Counted from the stretch's first letter, positions 1 to 5,302 are shown. The stretch is 6,357 nucleotides of DNA from Gemmatimonadota bacterium (GCA_019348265.1 JAHWJV010000217.1:1-6357); one strand, 5' to 3'. Made by a program: numbers and translations. The notes: generated by a model from the sequence alone, not told the origin.

Positions 1-129
1 CATGCGCCACGCAAAGTGGTCCCGGCCCGCGCTCTGCAGAACGACGCCGATGGCCGGCGCCGAGGAGAGGATGCATTCTCGACCGCGGCCGGGCAATGCC
101 AGGCACCTTCAACACGATGAGTTGAGATC
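1..129. other. Left-edge stretch without a supported gene
   Basis: All reading frames here are short or run off the window edge. Plus frame 1 is open from the edge to a TGA at 118-120 and frame 3 to a TGA at 123-125, so this could be the last 40 codons of an upstream plus-strand gene. Neither peptide shows a recognisable family motif. An unbroken minus-strand frame also runs off the edge without a signature. I make no gene call. Confidence 0.4.
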
Positions 130-402
130 ATGTACGATTCGGACAGTCCAGCGGCGAAGCGCCGGTCGCGCGCGCGGTCGATCGTTCCGGCGACCCTCCT
201 GCTGACGGCGCTCGCCGCGTGTGGCGGCGACGAAGCGGAAACGGAATCGACGCAGCCGGTCGAGCAGGCGGCGCCCGCGGCGGGGGCCACCGGGACAGCA
301 GCGGAGACGACCCCGCTGACCAGCACGCCGGCCGAGCCGATGGACACCACGCCTGCCGGAACGCCAGCCCTCCCGTCCGCCGCAACGGACTCGCCGCGGT
401 AG
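130..402 (+). CDS. Small putative lipoprotein with low-complexity tail
   Basis: A 90-residue protein with an arginine/lysine-rich N-terminus (residues 10-16), a hydrophobic stretch (about 18-30) and a lipobox reading L28-A-A-C31, as expected for a type II signal peptide. Signal peptidase II should cut before Cys31 and leave a lipid-anchored mature protein of 60 residues. The residue after Cys is Gly, not Asp, so by the E. coli rule it would go to the outer membrane; that rule is unproven here. The mature part is low complexity, rich in Ala, Thr, Pro and Glu, with no recognisable domain, and looks like a disordered, acidic surface segment. The ATG at 130 is the only start that retains the whole signal peptide, and only a weak GAG lies upstream. 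Function unknown. The lipobox makes the location call fairly safe. Confidence 0.7.
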   Translation: MYDSDSPAAKRRSRARSIVPATLLLTALAACGGDEAETESTQPVEQAAPAAGATGTAAETTPLTSTPAEPMDTTPAGTPALPSAATDSPR

Positions 403-430
403 AGCGGGCGGATCGAACGGAGCCTCGACC

Positions 431-452
431 GGCGGTCCCTCAGGGGTCCGCC
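431..452 (+). terminator. Possible transcription-ending hairpin after the lipoprotein gene
   Basis: GGCGG at 431-435 pairs with CCGCC at 448-452. After one T-T mismatch, CCC at 437-439 pairs with GGG at 444-446. The hairpin begins 28 bp after the lipoprotein stop codon. There is no T-run, so it is not a classical intrinsic terminator. In such a GC-rich genome a hairpin of this size can also occur by chance. Confidence 0.3.
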
Positions 453-521
453 ATCACGCGGTCGGTAGCTGCAACCGGGCCGTACGGAATGTGGCCGAGC
501 AACAATCCCACGAACAGGACG

Positions 522-755
522 ATGTTTGCACAGGTGATCTCGCTTCTTGGCGCCGGCCTGCTGCTGGGCGCCTTCTTCGCGCTCCAGCGCGGTTGGCTCG
601 TACCCCAGGATCGCGGCTACAACGCGATGAACTTCGCCGGCGCGGCGCTTCTAACGGTCGTCGCCGTGATCGATCAGCGCTGGGGCTTCATCGTGCTGGA
701 GGGTACCTGGGCACTTCTCTCGATCCCGCCGCTGCTTCGAGGCCCGGGTCGATGA
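522..755 (+). CDS. Small membrane protein, CBU_0592-like
   Basis: From the ATG at 522 this is a 77-residue, very hydrophobic protein with three likely membrane segments (about 2-22, 33-51 and 54-73). The pattern is that of the short CBU_0592-type membrane proteins as I know them: a glycine-rich first helix, a YNAMNFAGAALL-like stretch before the second helix (residues 33-44), and E60-x-x-W63-A-L in the third. The family's function is not known; it probably sits in the cytoplasmic membrane. An in-frame ATG at 489 would add 11 polar residues. I prefer 522 because family members begin almost directly with the first helix, although the AGGA at 516-519 is closer to the start than usual. The last 82 bp overlap the end of the opposing hydrolase frame, and the third helix, which looks conserved, lies inside the overlap. 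Confidence 0.7.
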   Translation: MFAQVISLLGAGLLLGAFFALQRGWLVPQDRGYNAMNFAGAALLTVVAVIDQRWGFIVLEGTWALLSIPPLLRGPGR

Positions 756-1516
756 CCGGGCAGCACTCCATCGGCGAGGAACCGCCGAGTCATAGCGATG
801 ACGTCGGGCCGCATCGGGATGAAGGTGTGGCCGGAGGGCACGACGGCGAAGGCGGTAGCCCCGGTCAGGCAGGTCTCCGCGATTCGGACCTTCCGGTCCT
901 TGCCCCCGGCGATGATGGCGAACTCGATCCCCCACGGGGGGGGCAGCTCGACCGCCGTGCCCGAATCGGTCCGCAGCTCCGAGATCGGCGCCAGCAACCA
1001 CCCTATATACGGGGAGAGCCGATCCGCCACGGTGGACCCGCGGTTCGGAGGGGCCAGCATCACGAATCGGCCGATCTCGCGGTTCGGCGGGTCGTGGACG
1101 AGCAGCCAGCGCACGACGATGTTGCCAAGGCTGTGCCCTACGAAGTGGACGCGCGATGCCGGTCGCGCGTTCAGCTCCGCATCGATGCTCCGCGCGAGAG
1201 CGGCGGCGATGCGCGGGACGCTAGGCCCATAGCTGCTGTAATGGAAGTTTAGCACCCGGTATCCGGAGCGCTGGAGCGCCAGCTGGAGTGGGAGCATGGA
1301 GAGCGATGTCCTTCCCATCCCGTGGACCAGGACCACCAGTGGCGCCGTGTCCGGAGCAGGCGCGATGGCGGGCGAGCTCGACCCGGCGGGACTTTGCCCG
1401 CGCAGGTCGATGAGCGGGACCAGGGCGGCGCACAGCAGGAGCAGGCGGAACGCCCATCTTCGCGCCATATGCCGGTGCGCCGCCGTCTGGAATTCGCGCC
1501 TCCGCACCGCTCGCAC
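674..1516 (-). CDS. Exported alpha/beta hydrolase, lipase/esterase-like
   Basis: A 280-residue serine hydrolase probably acting on lipids or other esters outside the cytoplasm. A hydrophobic N-terminal segment (about 22-38) follows an arginine-rich stretch, so it is exported or membrane-anchored. The fold is read from VVLVHGMGR (61-69, oxyanion region), the nucleophile elbow GHSLG with Ser129, a late acidic residue Asp207 in AGGKD, and His230 in SGHTF. Ser129, Asp207 and His230 are the likely catalytic triad. GTG at 1516 is chosen because GGAG lies 6 nt upstream; an ATG at 1468 (residue 17) is an alternative giving a more conventional signal peptide. The GTG abuts the stop of the preceding gene, which suggests coupled translation. 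The family fold appears to finish near residue 250 (RRFLADG); the last 30 residues look non-domain and are encoded across the end of the opposing membrane-protein gene. Substrate unknown. Confidence 0.85.
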   Translation of the reverse strand: MRAVRRREFQTAAHRHMARRWAFRLLLLCAALVPLIDLRGQSPAGSSSPAIAPAPDTAPLVVLVHGMGRTSLSMLPLQLALQRSGYRVLNFHYSSYGPSVPRIAAALARSIDAELNARPASRVHFVGHSLGNIVVRWLLVHDPPNREIGRFVMLAPPNRGSTVADRLSPYIGWLLAPISELRTDSGTAVELPPPWGIEFAIIAGGKDRKVRIAETCLTGATAFAVVPSGHTFIPMRPDVIAMTRRFLADGVLPGHRPGPRSSGGIERSAQVPSSTMKPQR

Positions 1517-1918
1517 CTACCGCTCCACTCCCCCTACCCGCTTCGCGGCCAGCAGGAATCCGAGCAGCCCACCGGAAAGCGCGCCGGCTCCCACATAGAG
1601 CGGGATCGCCAGCTCGCACATCGATTCCGGCTTCCGCCAGCACCCGCCCGAGCCGATCACGAATGCGGCACCACCGACCCCGGCTCCGATTCCGGCGCCG
1701 AGCAGCGCCGATCGGCCACGCTGGGCGGTCGATCCGTCGATCGAGCCAGCCTGAAGCGACCGGAGACGAAACGACAGTTCGCCGGTCGAGCCTGCCGCGG
1801 GATAGCCGCGGTCGACCGCGAAACGGATACGTGGATCTCGCCACTGCGCGCAGGCAGGCGTGGCGGGCGAGGACAGGCACAGCACCGCCAGGACAAAGAG
1901 CGTGGTTCGGAACGTCAT
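1517..1918 (-). CDS. Exported glycine-zipper hypothetical protein
   Basis: A 133-residue protein with a clear type I signal peptide: TFRTT, a hydrophobic core (about 6-19), and a likely cut after ACA24, leaving Gln at the mature N-terminus. Residues 26-68 are polar with no known motif. Two glycine-rich hydrophobic segments follow (about 71-90 and 106-124), with GAGIGAGVGGAAF and GAGALSGGLLG patterns typical of glycine-zipper membrane segments. The loop between them carries Cys93 and Cys101, which could form a disulfide in the periplasm. The ATG at 1918 is supported by GGAG at 1923-1926, 4 nt upstream. The gene is first of a pair with the lipase-like hydrolase; its TAG stop directly precedes that gene's GTG. 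Partnership with the hydrolase, for example as a membrane anchor or helper, is only an inference. I do not recognise the family. Confidence 0.75.
   Translation of the reverse strand: MTFRTTLFVLAVLCLSSPATPACAQWRDPRIRFAVDRGYPAAGSTGELSFRLRSLQAGSIDGSTAQRGRSALLGAGIGAGVGGAAFVIGSGGCWRKPESMCELAIPLYVGAGALSGGLLGFLLAAKRVGGVER
1523..1526 (-). promoter_or_regulatory. Ribosome binding site deciding the GTG start of the hydrolase
   Basis: On the minus strand GGAG lies 6 nt before the GTG at 1516-1514, with the preceding gene's TAG (1519-1517) between them. This supports the GTG over the internal ATG at 1468, which has no comparable site upstream, and fits reinitiation by ribosomes finishing the glycine-zipper gene. 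Confidence 0.55.
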
Positions 1919-1989
1919 GGTTCTCCAGCGAATCGGGGGTAAATACGGCTGGATGGAGAAGCTAAAGCCGCCGCATCAACCGCGTCTCA

Positions 1990-2015
1990 ACCGCCGATGA
2001 ACGACGCCGGGCGTC
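1990..2015. other. Remainder of the gene-free region between 1919 and the repeat
   Basis: The 112 bp from 1919 to 2030 should hold the promoter of the minus-strand glycine-zipper gene. I found no convincing -35/-10 pair: a TTGAGA-like hexamer exists, but its -10 partner is poor. A small hairpin GACGC-CGG-GCGTC lies at 2003-2015. Nothing else is evident. Confidence 0.3.
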
Positions 2016-2030
2016 CCATACCCTCTTCGG

Positions 2031-2255
2031 GGGCTCCCGGTGACGGGTGGGAGCCCGGCGACTGAAGTCGCGGCAACACGGATCTGAAGCCCGCCTTCGC
2101 GGGCTGCTCCGCGGCCGAGGTCCAGCAGACGACCCGGCGTTCAGTCGGCGAAGGCCGACTTCCAGTTCGTGGTTGCCGCGAGTTTACTCGCCCGGCTGTG
2201 AGCCGAAGCTCCTGGAGGCGGGGAAGCCGGTTTCCGGCCCCGGCGACTGAAGTCG
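2031..2255. repeat. Nested inverted-repeat, multi-hairpin intergenic element
   Basis: The gene-free stretch 1919-2257 is dominated by this element. Its core is two halves, 2058-2105 and 2143-2191, that are imperfect reverse complements around a 37-bp centre. Each half has two hairpins. The left half has GCGACT/AGTCGC (2058-2071) and AGCCCGC-CTTC-GCGGGCT (2088-2105). The right half has AGTCGGC-GAAG-GCCGACT (2143-2160) and GCGAGT-TT-ACTCGC (2178-2191). Further hairpins flank the core: GGGCTCCC/GGGAGCCC (2031-2038 with 2049-2056), CGGCT/AGCCG (2193-2205) and GCCGG/CCGGC (2226-2238). A 17-bp exact direct repeat, CCCGGCGACTGAAGTCG, occurs at 2054-2070 and again at 2239-2255. The design resembles REP/BIME-type or MITE-like dispersed intergenic repeats, or a structured RNA. 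It lies at the 3' end of the minus-strand cluster above it, so it may also act as a transcript end. No second full copy is in the window, so dispersal is inferred. Confidence 0.75.
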
Positions 2256-2257
2256 GG

Positions 2258-2582
2258 TCAGCTCTCCAGGACGGATACGCCCCGCGGGAGATCGAAGCAG
2301 GCGATCAGATCGGCGCCGTCACGCGTCCAGGTTCCAGCGGCGAGCGCAGCGGCGCGAGGTCGGCCGCGGCGCGGGTTCTCGCCGTCGTCAGACTGCCCTC
2401 GGACGCATCCAGGCCGATGAAGCGAAGTGGCGACGTGGCGGCACTCTCGGCGAGCCCAGCAGGTCCTCACCGCGTCCGCAGCCGAGGTCCAGAAGGGTCC
2501 CTGCCGCGGGAACGTCGATGAGGGAGAGAAGCCAGGCTCGATGAGCGAGGACGTCGTGCGTCAGCCCCGGCACACTAAGCAC
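2258..2582 (-). pseudogene. Frameshifted, truncated SAM-dependent methyltransferase
   Basis: Starting from GTG at 2582, the first frame encodes THDVLAHRAWLLSLIDV and then the class I methyltransferase motif I, LLDLGCGRGEDL, the S-adenosylmethionine-binding loop. Near 2455-2457 the protein sense moves to another frame, which continues with GLAESAATSPLRFIGLDASE; the acidic residue in GLDAS matches motif II. That frame reaches a TGA at 2305. A third frame then carries DLIACFDLP, resembling the motif after the acidic loop, and stops at 2258. Restoring one G in the GGG run at 2457-2455 (minus strand) joins the first two parts. The remnant covers about 105 codons, roughly half of a normal methyltransferase, and ends 3 bp from the repeat element. 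The GTG overlaps the stop of the 66-residue gene, so it was part of that operon. Substrate cannot be inferred. Sequencing error could explain the shifts but not the missing C-terminal half. Confidence 0.75.
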
Positions 2583-2775
2583 GCGTAACGACGAAGTACA
2601 GCGCCGCGGCGAGGCCGCTGAACGTCATCGTCGCGATGAGCCAGCCTCGGAACCGCTGTCGGTGCGACCGAGCATCGTCGCCCTCGGCGGAGCGGCCCCG
2701 TATCCAGTGGAGGGTGCTTACCGCCCCGCTGACGAAGCTGGCGAGGTACAGCGCCTGGAGCAGGTTCGCCGTCAT
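2575..2775 (-). CDS. Small two-helix membrane protein
   Basis: A 66-residue protein with two membrane-spanning segments (about 4-25 and 44-64) joined by a charged loop (RGRSAEGDDARSHRQRFRG) that is probably cytoplasmic by the positive-inside rule. No family is recognised. The ATG at 2775 is the first start. It has no good ribosome binding site, but it lies 25 bp after the end of the upstream Dabb gene, so it may depend on that gene's translation. Its TAG stop (2577-2575) overlaps the GTG start of the methyltransferase remnant, which is operon-like packing. It is the only gene of this three-gene cluster whose frame is unbroken. It is short, so the coding call rests on the membrane pattern and position. 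Confidence 0.6.
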   Translation of the reverse strand: MTANLLQALYLASFVSGAVSTLHWIRGRSAEGDDARSHRQRFRGWLIATMTFSGLAAALYFVVTRA

Positions 2776-2800
2776 CTGATAGGACGCCGCGTGCGATGCC

Positions 2801-3180
2801 TCAGGGCCTGGGCACGTAGTCCACTACGAACGCGTCCTCGAGCACCCCCAGCCGGCCGAGTAGCTCGACGAACTTCTGGTGCTCCGGGGGGCAGGTACCG
2901 GTCCCGGGAGGCCGCGTCGGTGAAGGTCAGCAGATAGACGTGGGTGAATCCCAGGTTCCTTCCCTCGGGGCTGTCGTTCACGCCCTGCTCGAAGGAGAGG
3001 ATGTTGGGGATCCGGTCCTTGAGCGCGCGGAAGGCGTCCGTCACCTCCTTGATCTCGCCGGGGTGGTGCCCGCCCGGTACTTCAAGACGACGACGTGGCG
3101 AACGGGTTCAGACTGAGCTTCCGAGGGGCGGGGTATGGCCAGCAGAGCAGAAAACCGAGCAGCAGGAGTTGCCTCTTCAC
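2801..3180 (-). pseudogene. Exported Dabb-domain protein gene with three frameshifts
   Basis: Pieces in three frames make one protein: a signal peptide from GTG at 3180 (VKRQLLLLGF), then SALLAIPRPSEAQSEP and VRHVVVLKYRAGTTPA, then VTDAFRALKDRIPNILSFEQ through GFTHVYLLTFTDAASRDRYL, and finally EHQKFVELLGRLGVLEDAF to VDYVPRP and a TGA at 2803. The RHVVVLKY strand, the GFTH stretch and YLPxPEHQKF are hallmarks of the stress-responsive alpha/beta-barrel (Dabb) fold, small dimeric barrels of varied or unknown function. The shifts map to the A4 run 3151-3154 (one base short), near 3056 (one base short) and the G6 run 2886-2891 (one extra or two missing). A GGAGG 4 nt before the GTG supports this start. 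A signal peptide ending near SEA-Q is uncommon in Dabb proteins, which are mostly cytoplasmic. This is either a real pseudogene or poor-quality sequence. Confidence 0.8.
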
Positions 3181-3184
3181 GACG

Positions 3185-3189
3185 CCTCC
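3185..3189 (-). promoter_or_regulatory. Ribosome binding site of the Dabb gene
   Basis: GGAGG on the minus strand, 4 nt before the GTG at 3180-3178. It matters because it fixes translation in the signal-peptide frame and so shows that the first frameshift falls inside the coding sequence rather than upstream of it. Confidence 0.55.
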
Positions 3190-3364
3190 AGGATGGGGTG
3201 CTGAGCGTGGCGGGACCCTGAAAGCTAAGAGGTGCTGAAGGGAACGCAACGGCGGGCGTTCGTCGCGGAAAACGCCGGGCGTCGACAGCCGTGCGGCAGG
3301 CTCGAAGTCTCGCGGCCGGAACGCGACGTGCGACGACCGGCCGAGCGGAAACAGAGCCGTCCTC
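3190..3364. promoter_or_regulatory. Divergent promoter region between the Dabb gene and uvsE
   Basis: The two starts (3180 minus, 3378 plus) are 197 bp apart and point away from each other, so both promoters should lie here. I see no clear sigma-70 hexamers and no recognisable LexA-type box. A GGCGTT/AACGCC inverted repeat with a 10-nt loop (3255-3260 and 3271-3276) is the only structure noted, and it could be chance. Confidence 0.35.
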
Positions 3365-3368
3365 AGGA
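3365..3368 (+). promoter_or_regulatory. Ribosome binding site deciding the uvsE start
   Basis: AGGA with 9 nt to the ATG at 3378. It supports this start over an upstream in-frame GTG at 3291, which would add 29 residues of arginine- and serine-rich sequence not expected in the family. Confidence 0.6.
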
Positions 3369-3377
3369 AGCGAGCAG

Positions 3378-4346
3378 ATGATGGACGAGGAGGTGCAGGA
3401 GCGCCGGTTGGGCTTCGCGGTGAAGGTGATCGGTCGGGCGGGCTTCCCCAGCCACGACCCACGACGGTGGCGATCCGGGCCGAACGTCGGCGTTTCCATA
3501 GCGGCGCTGCACCGGATCCTCGACTACGTCGGGGAGGAAAAGATCCGGATGTACCGCATGTCGTCGGACTTCGTCCCGTACGTCACCCATCCCGACATGC
3601 CGCAGTTTCATCGACAGATCGCGGAGCATGCCGACGCGCTGGCAGCGGTGGGGGAGCACGCGCGACGACGGGACGTTCGCCTCTCGCTCCACCCGTCGCA
3701 GTACATCGTGCTCAACGCGCACGACGACTCCATCGTGCAGAAGTCGATCAACGATCTGGACTCCCAGGCCGAGCTCCTGGATGCGATGCAGCAGGGTCCG
3801 GAAGCGGTGGTGGTGCTGCACGTCGGAGGAGCCTACGGCGACAAGGCGGCGGCACGGGACCGCTTCGTCCGCCACTACGCTCGTCTCTCGGAAGCGGCGC
3901 AGCGGCGGCTGGTCATTGAGAACGACGAGTTCACGTACAGCCTCGAGGACTGCCTCTGGGTGAACGCGCGGATCGGCGTGCCAGTCGTGTTCGATCACCA
4001 GCACCACCGCCTGAACCCCGGGCCGATGTCGGCCGCGGAAGCTGCGCGCGCCGCTCTGGCCACCTGGCCGCCGGCGGTGACCCCGAAGGTGCACTACTCC
4101 TCCCCGCGTCTTGACGGCCGGGAGATCCGGCGTGGCAAGGAGGTGCGGCTCGAGGTGCCGCTGTTGCGCCAGCACGCCGATTACATCGACCCCTGGACCT
4201 TCGCCGACTTCCTCGGTACGCTGCGAGACCTCCGCTTCGACGTGATGCTGGAGGCGAAAGCCAAGGATCTCGCGCTGCGGAAGCTGCGAGCCGACCTCCG
4301 CGCGCTCGGCTGCGCGGACGTGCTCCGGCAGCCGCGGGCATCGTAG
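3378..4346 (+). CDS. uvsE: UV DNA damage endonuclease UvsE/UVDE
   Basis: A 322-residue cytoplasmic repair enzyme that nicks DNA 5' of UV photoproducts (cyclobutane dimers and 6-4 products) to start an alternative excision repair pathway. The length matches bacterial UvsE (about 320). The TIM-barrel metal-site residues appear in order: His105 in LHPSQ, His148 in VLHVGG, Glu181 in VIENDE, Asp206 and His209 in FDHQHH, Lys237 and His239 in PKVHYSSP, His266 in QHADYID, and Glu292 in VMLEAKAKD. By analogy with the Thermus thermophilus enzyme, Lys237 would be the carboxylated lysine. The IRMYRMSSDFVPY block (56-68) is also typical of the family. The ATG at 3378 has AGGA 9 nt upstream; a second ATG follows at once at 3381. 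The gene stands alone, divergent from the damaged Dabb cluster and convergent with the HIT gene. No frameshift or missing residue is visible. The call is secure. Confidence 0.96.
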   Translation: MMDEEVQERRLGFAVKVIGRAGFPSHDPRRWRSGPNVGVSIAALHRILDYVGEEKIRMYRMSSDFVPYVTHPDMPQFHRQIAEHADALAAVGEHARRRDVRLSLHPSQYIVLNAHDDSIVQKSINDLDSQAELLDAMQQGPEAVVVLHVGGAYGDKAAARDRFVRHYARLSEAAQRRLVIENDEFTYSLEDCLWVNARIGVPVVFDHQHHRLNPGPMSAAEAARAALATWPPAVTPKVHYSSPRLDGREIRRGKEVRLEVPLLRQHADYIDPWTFADFLGTLRDLRFDVMLEAKAKDLALRKLRADLRALGCADVLRQPRAS

Positions 4347-4422
4347 GTGGGCAGGCGAGCTCCGTCCGCCGATCGGAGAGCCGCCGTGCTCGCGGGAGCC
4401 GGGTGAAGGCGTGGTGGCTGCG

Positions 4423-4439
4423 GCGCTGCGGATCAGCGC
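4423..4439 (-). terminator. Possible hairpin at the uvsE/HIT convergence
   Basis: GCGCTG (4423-4428) pairs perfectly with CAGCGC (4434-4439) around a 5-nt loop at the very end of the HIT gene. It has no T-run on either strand and overlaps coding sequence, so a terminator role for the two converging genes is only a possibility. Confidence 0.25.
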
Positions 4440-4762
4440 AGCGGCTTGCCCGACCCGACGTGCCAGTGCAGGTGCTTGGAGTCCTGGTATTCACCAAGGT
4501 TGGTGACGACGCGACATGCCCCGTGCTCGGCGACGACGTCCGAGGCGACGCGCCGCACCACGCCCATGAGCTCGAGCAGCAGTGAGTCGTCCGCGTCTTC
4601 CAACGCGATCAGGGAAGCGATGTGGCGCTTCGGGATCACCACGATGTGCACCGGCCAGTACGGCCGGGTGTGGTGGTAGGCGAGCACGTTCCCGGTCTCG
4701 AGGACACGCTGCACGCTGGTGCGACCGCTCAGCACTTCCTCGCAGTAGAAATCTTCGCTCAT
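4433..4762 (-). CDS. HIT family nucleotide hydrolase/transferase
   Basis: A 109-residue cytoplasmic protein of the histidine triad family, which hydrolyse or transfer nucleoside monophosphates from substrates such as AMP-lysine, adenylated compounds or dinucleoside polyphosphates. The triad is H97-L-H99-W-H101-V-G, where the middle His is the nucleophile that carries the nucleotidyl intermediate. Other family features are HIVVIPKRHIASL (39-51, the strand and conserved His47 before the helix) and RVVTNLGEYQDSKHLHWHV toward the end. Length and layout fit small Hint/HinT-like proteins. The start is the ATG at 4762; no clear ribosome binding site precedes it. The same-strand gene at 5271-4804 ends 41 bp upstream, so the two may share a transcript. 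It converges on uvsE with 86 bp between the stops. The exact substrate cannot be read from the sequence. Confidence 0.92.
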   Translation of the reverse strand: MSEDFYCEEVLSGRTSVQRVLETGNVLAYHHTRPYWPVHIVVIPKRHIASLIALEDADDSLLLELMGVVRRVASDVVAEHGACRVVTNLGEYQDSKHLHWHVGSGKPLR

Positions 4763-4803
4763 GAGCCGTTCGGTTGGTGCCAGAACGCGGCGCCGGGTGG
4801 ATG

Positions 4804-5271
4804 CTAGCGCGCCAGCGCCTCGTTGTGCCACCAGATGCTGCGGGAAAGCGCACGGTGCGCCCGTACGACGAGCGTCGACCCGTACAGACTCGCGGCGGTT
4901 CCGCCGACCGCGACCCCGATTCTCGCCGCCTCCCCCAGGTCCCACTTGACCGCGGGGATTGCGAGAAGCAGCGGGCCCGCCAGCGTGAACGCCGCCGCCG
5001 GCCGCGCGAGGCGCTGGTACTGCCGGGCGTATGCCACCGCCGAGTCCGAGCGGCCGACCAGCCTCGTAAGACCCGGCCGGGTCCCCCACAGCCCAACACG
5101 CGCAACCGATCCGCCTTCCGCTCCACGCACGACCGAGGCACCGAAGCCGCGCGGCTCGACCCGGAGCGCGCAGCTGCGGTACGTGCATGCGGTGTCCCGC
5201 GTTTGCGCCACGACCTCAGTGGTAGCGCAGACGAAGAGGCTCGCCAGGAAGCCGACCCGGTATCGGGACAT
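4804..5271 (-). CDS. Exported or membrane hypothetical protein with Cys pair
   Basis: A 155-residue protein that I cannot place in a named family. It has a signal peptide (hydrophobic core about 7-20, likely cut after VVA22 before Gln). A short cysteine-containing segment follows, DTACTYRSCALRVEPRGFG (26-44), with Cys29 and Cys34 placed for a disulfide outside the cytoplasm. A long polar stretch includes a tyrosine/arginine-rich segment (81-90), then two hydrophobic segments (about 93-108 and 117-136) that may be membrane helices. The C-terminus is basic with two tryptophans. The start is the ATG at 5271, chosen because the signal peptide begins there; the ribosome binding site is weak. Two competing hairpins lie about 32-60 bp upstream. 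It is followed after 41 bp by the HIT gene on the same strand. Similar signal-peptide-plus-Cys-pair proteins are, in my impression, common in Gemmatimonadota, but this is unverified. Confidence 0.7.
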   Translation of the reverse strand: MSRYRVGFLASLFVCATTEVVAQTRDTACTYRSCALRVEPRGFGASVVRGAEGGSVARVGLWGTRPGLTRLVGRSDSAVAYARQYQRLARPAAAFTLAGPLLLAIPAVKWDLGEAARIGVAVGGTAASLYGSTLVVRAHRALSRSIWWHNEALAR

Positions 5272-5302
5272 AGGCGTGTCAGCGGAAGGTGCGGCGGCGA
5301 AT

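Noticed and set aside
651..1001. A minus-strand frame inside the lipase-like hydrolase
   Set aside because: It overlaps the hydrolase active-site segments in another frame and has no features of its own.
1936..1990. A sigma-70 promoter for the glycine-zipper gene (TTGAGA with TTTAGC, 18-bp spacer on the minus strand)
   Set aside because: The -10 match is only 3 of 6, so it is not convincing.
2058..2191. CRISPR array
   Set aside because: The hairpin units are not a regular direct repeat with uniform spacers; they are two mirrored halves, and no cas gene is present.
2047..2250. A 67-codon plus-strand open frame across the repeat region
   Set aside because: It lies entirely over the hairpins and inverted repeat, which explain the base order; the peptide has no domain or signal, and open frames are easy in GC-rich DNA.
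2198..2521. A 107-codon plus-strand frame opposite the methyltransferase remnant
   Set aside because: The minus strand carries recognisable methyltransferase motifs in order, whereas the plus-strand peptide shows none.
3363..4175. A 270-codon minus-strand frame opposite uvsE
   Set aside because: It is the antisense of a fully conserved UvsE gene, with no domain and no sensible start; long antisense frames are typical at this GC content.
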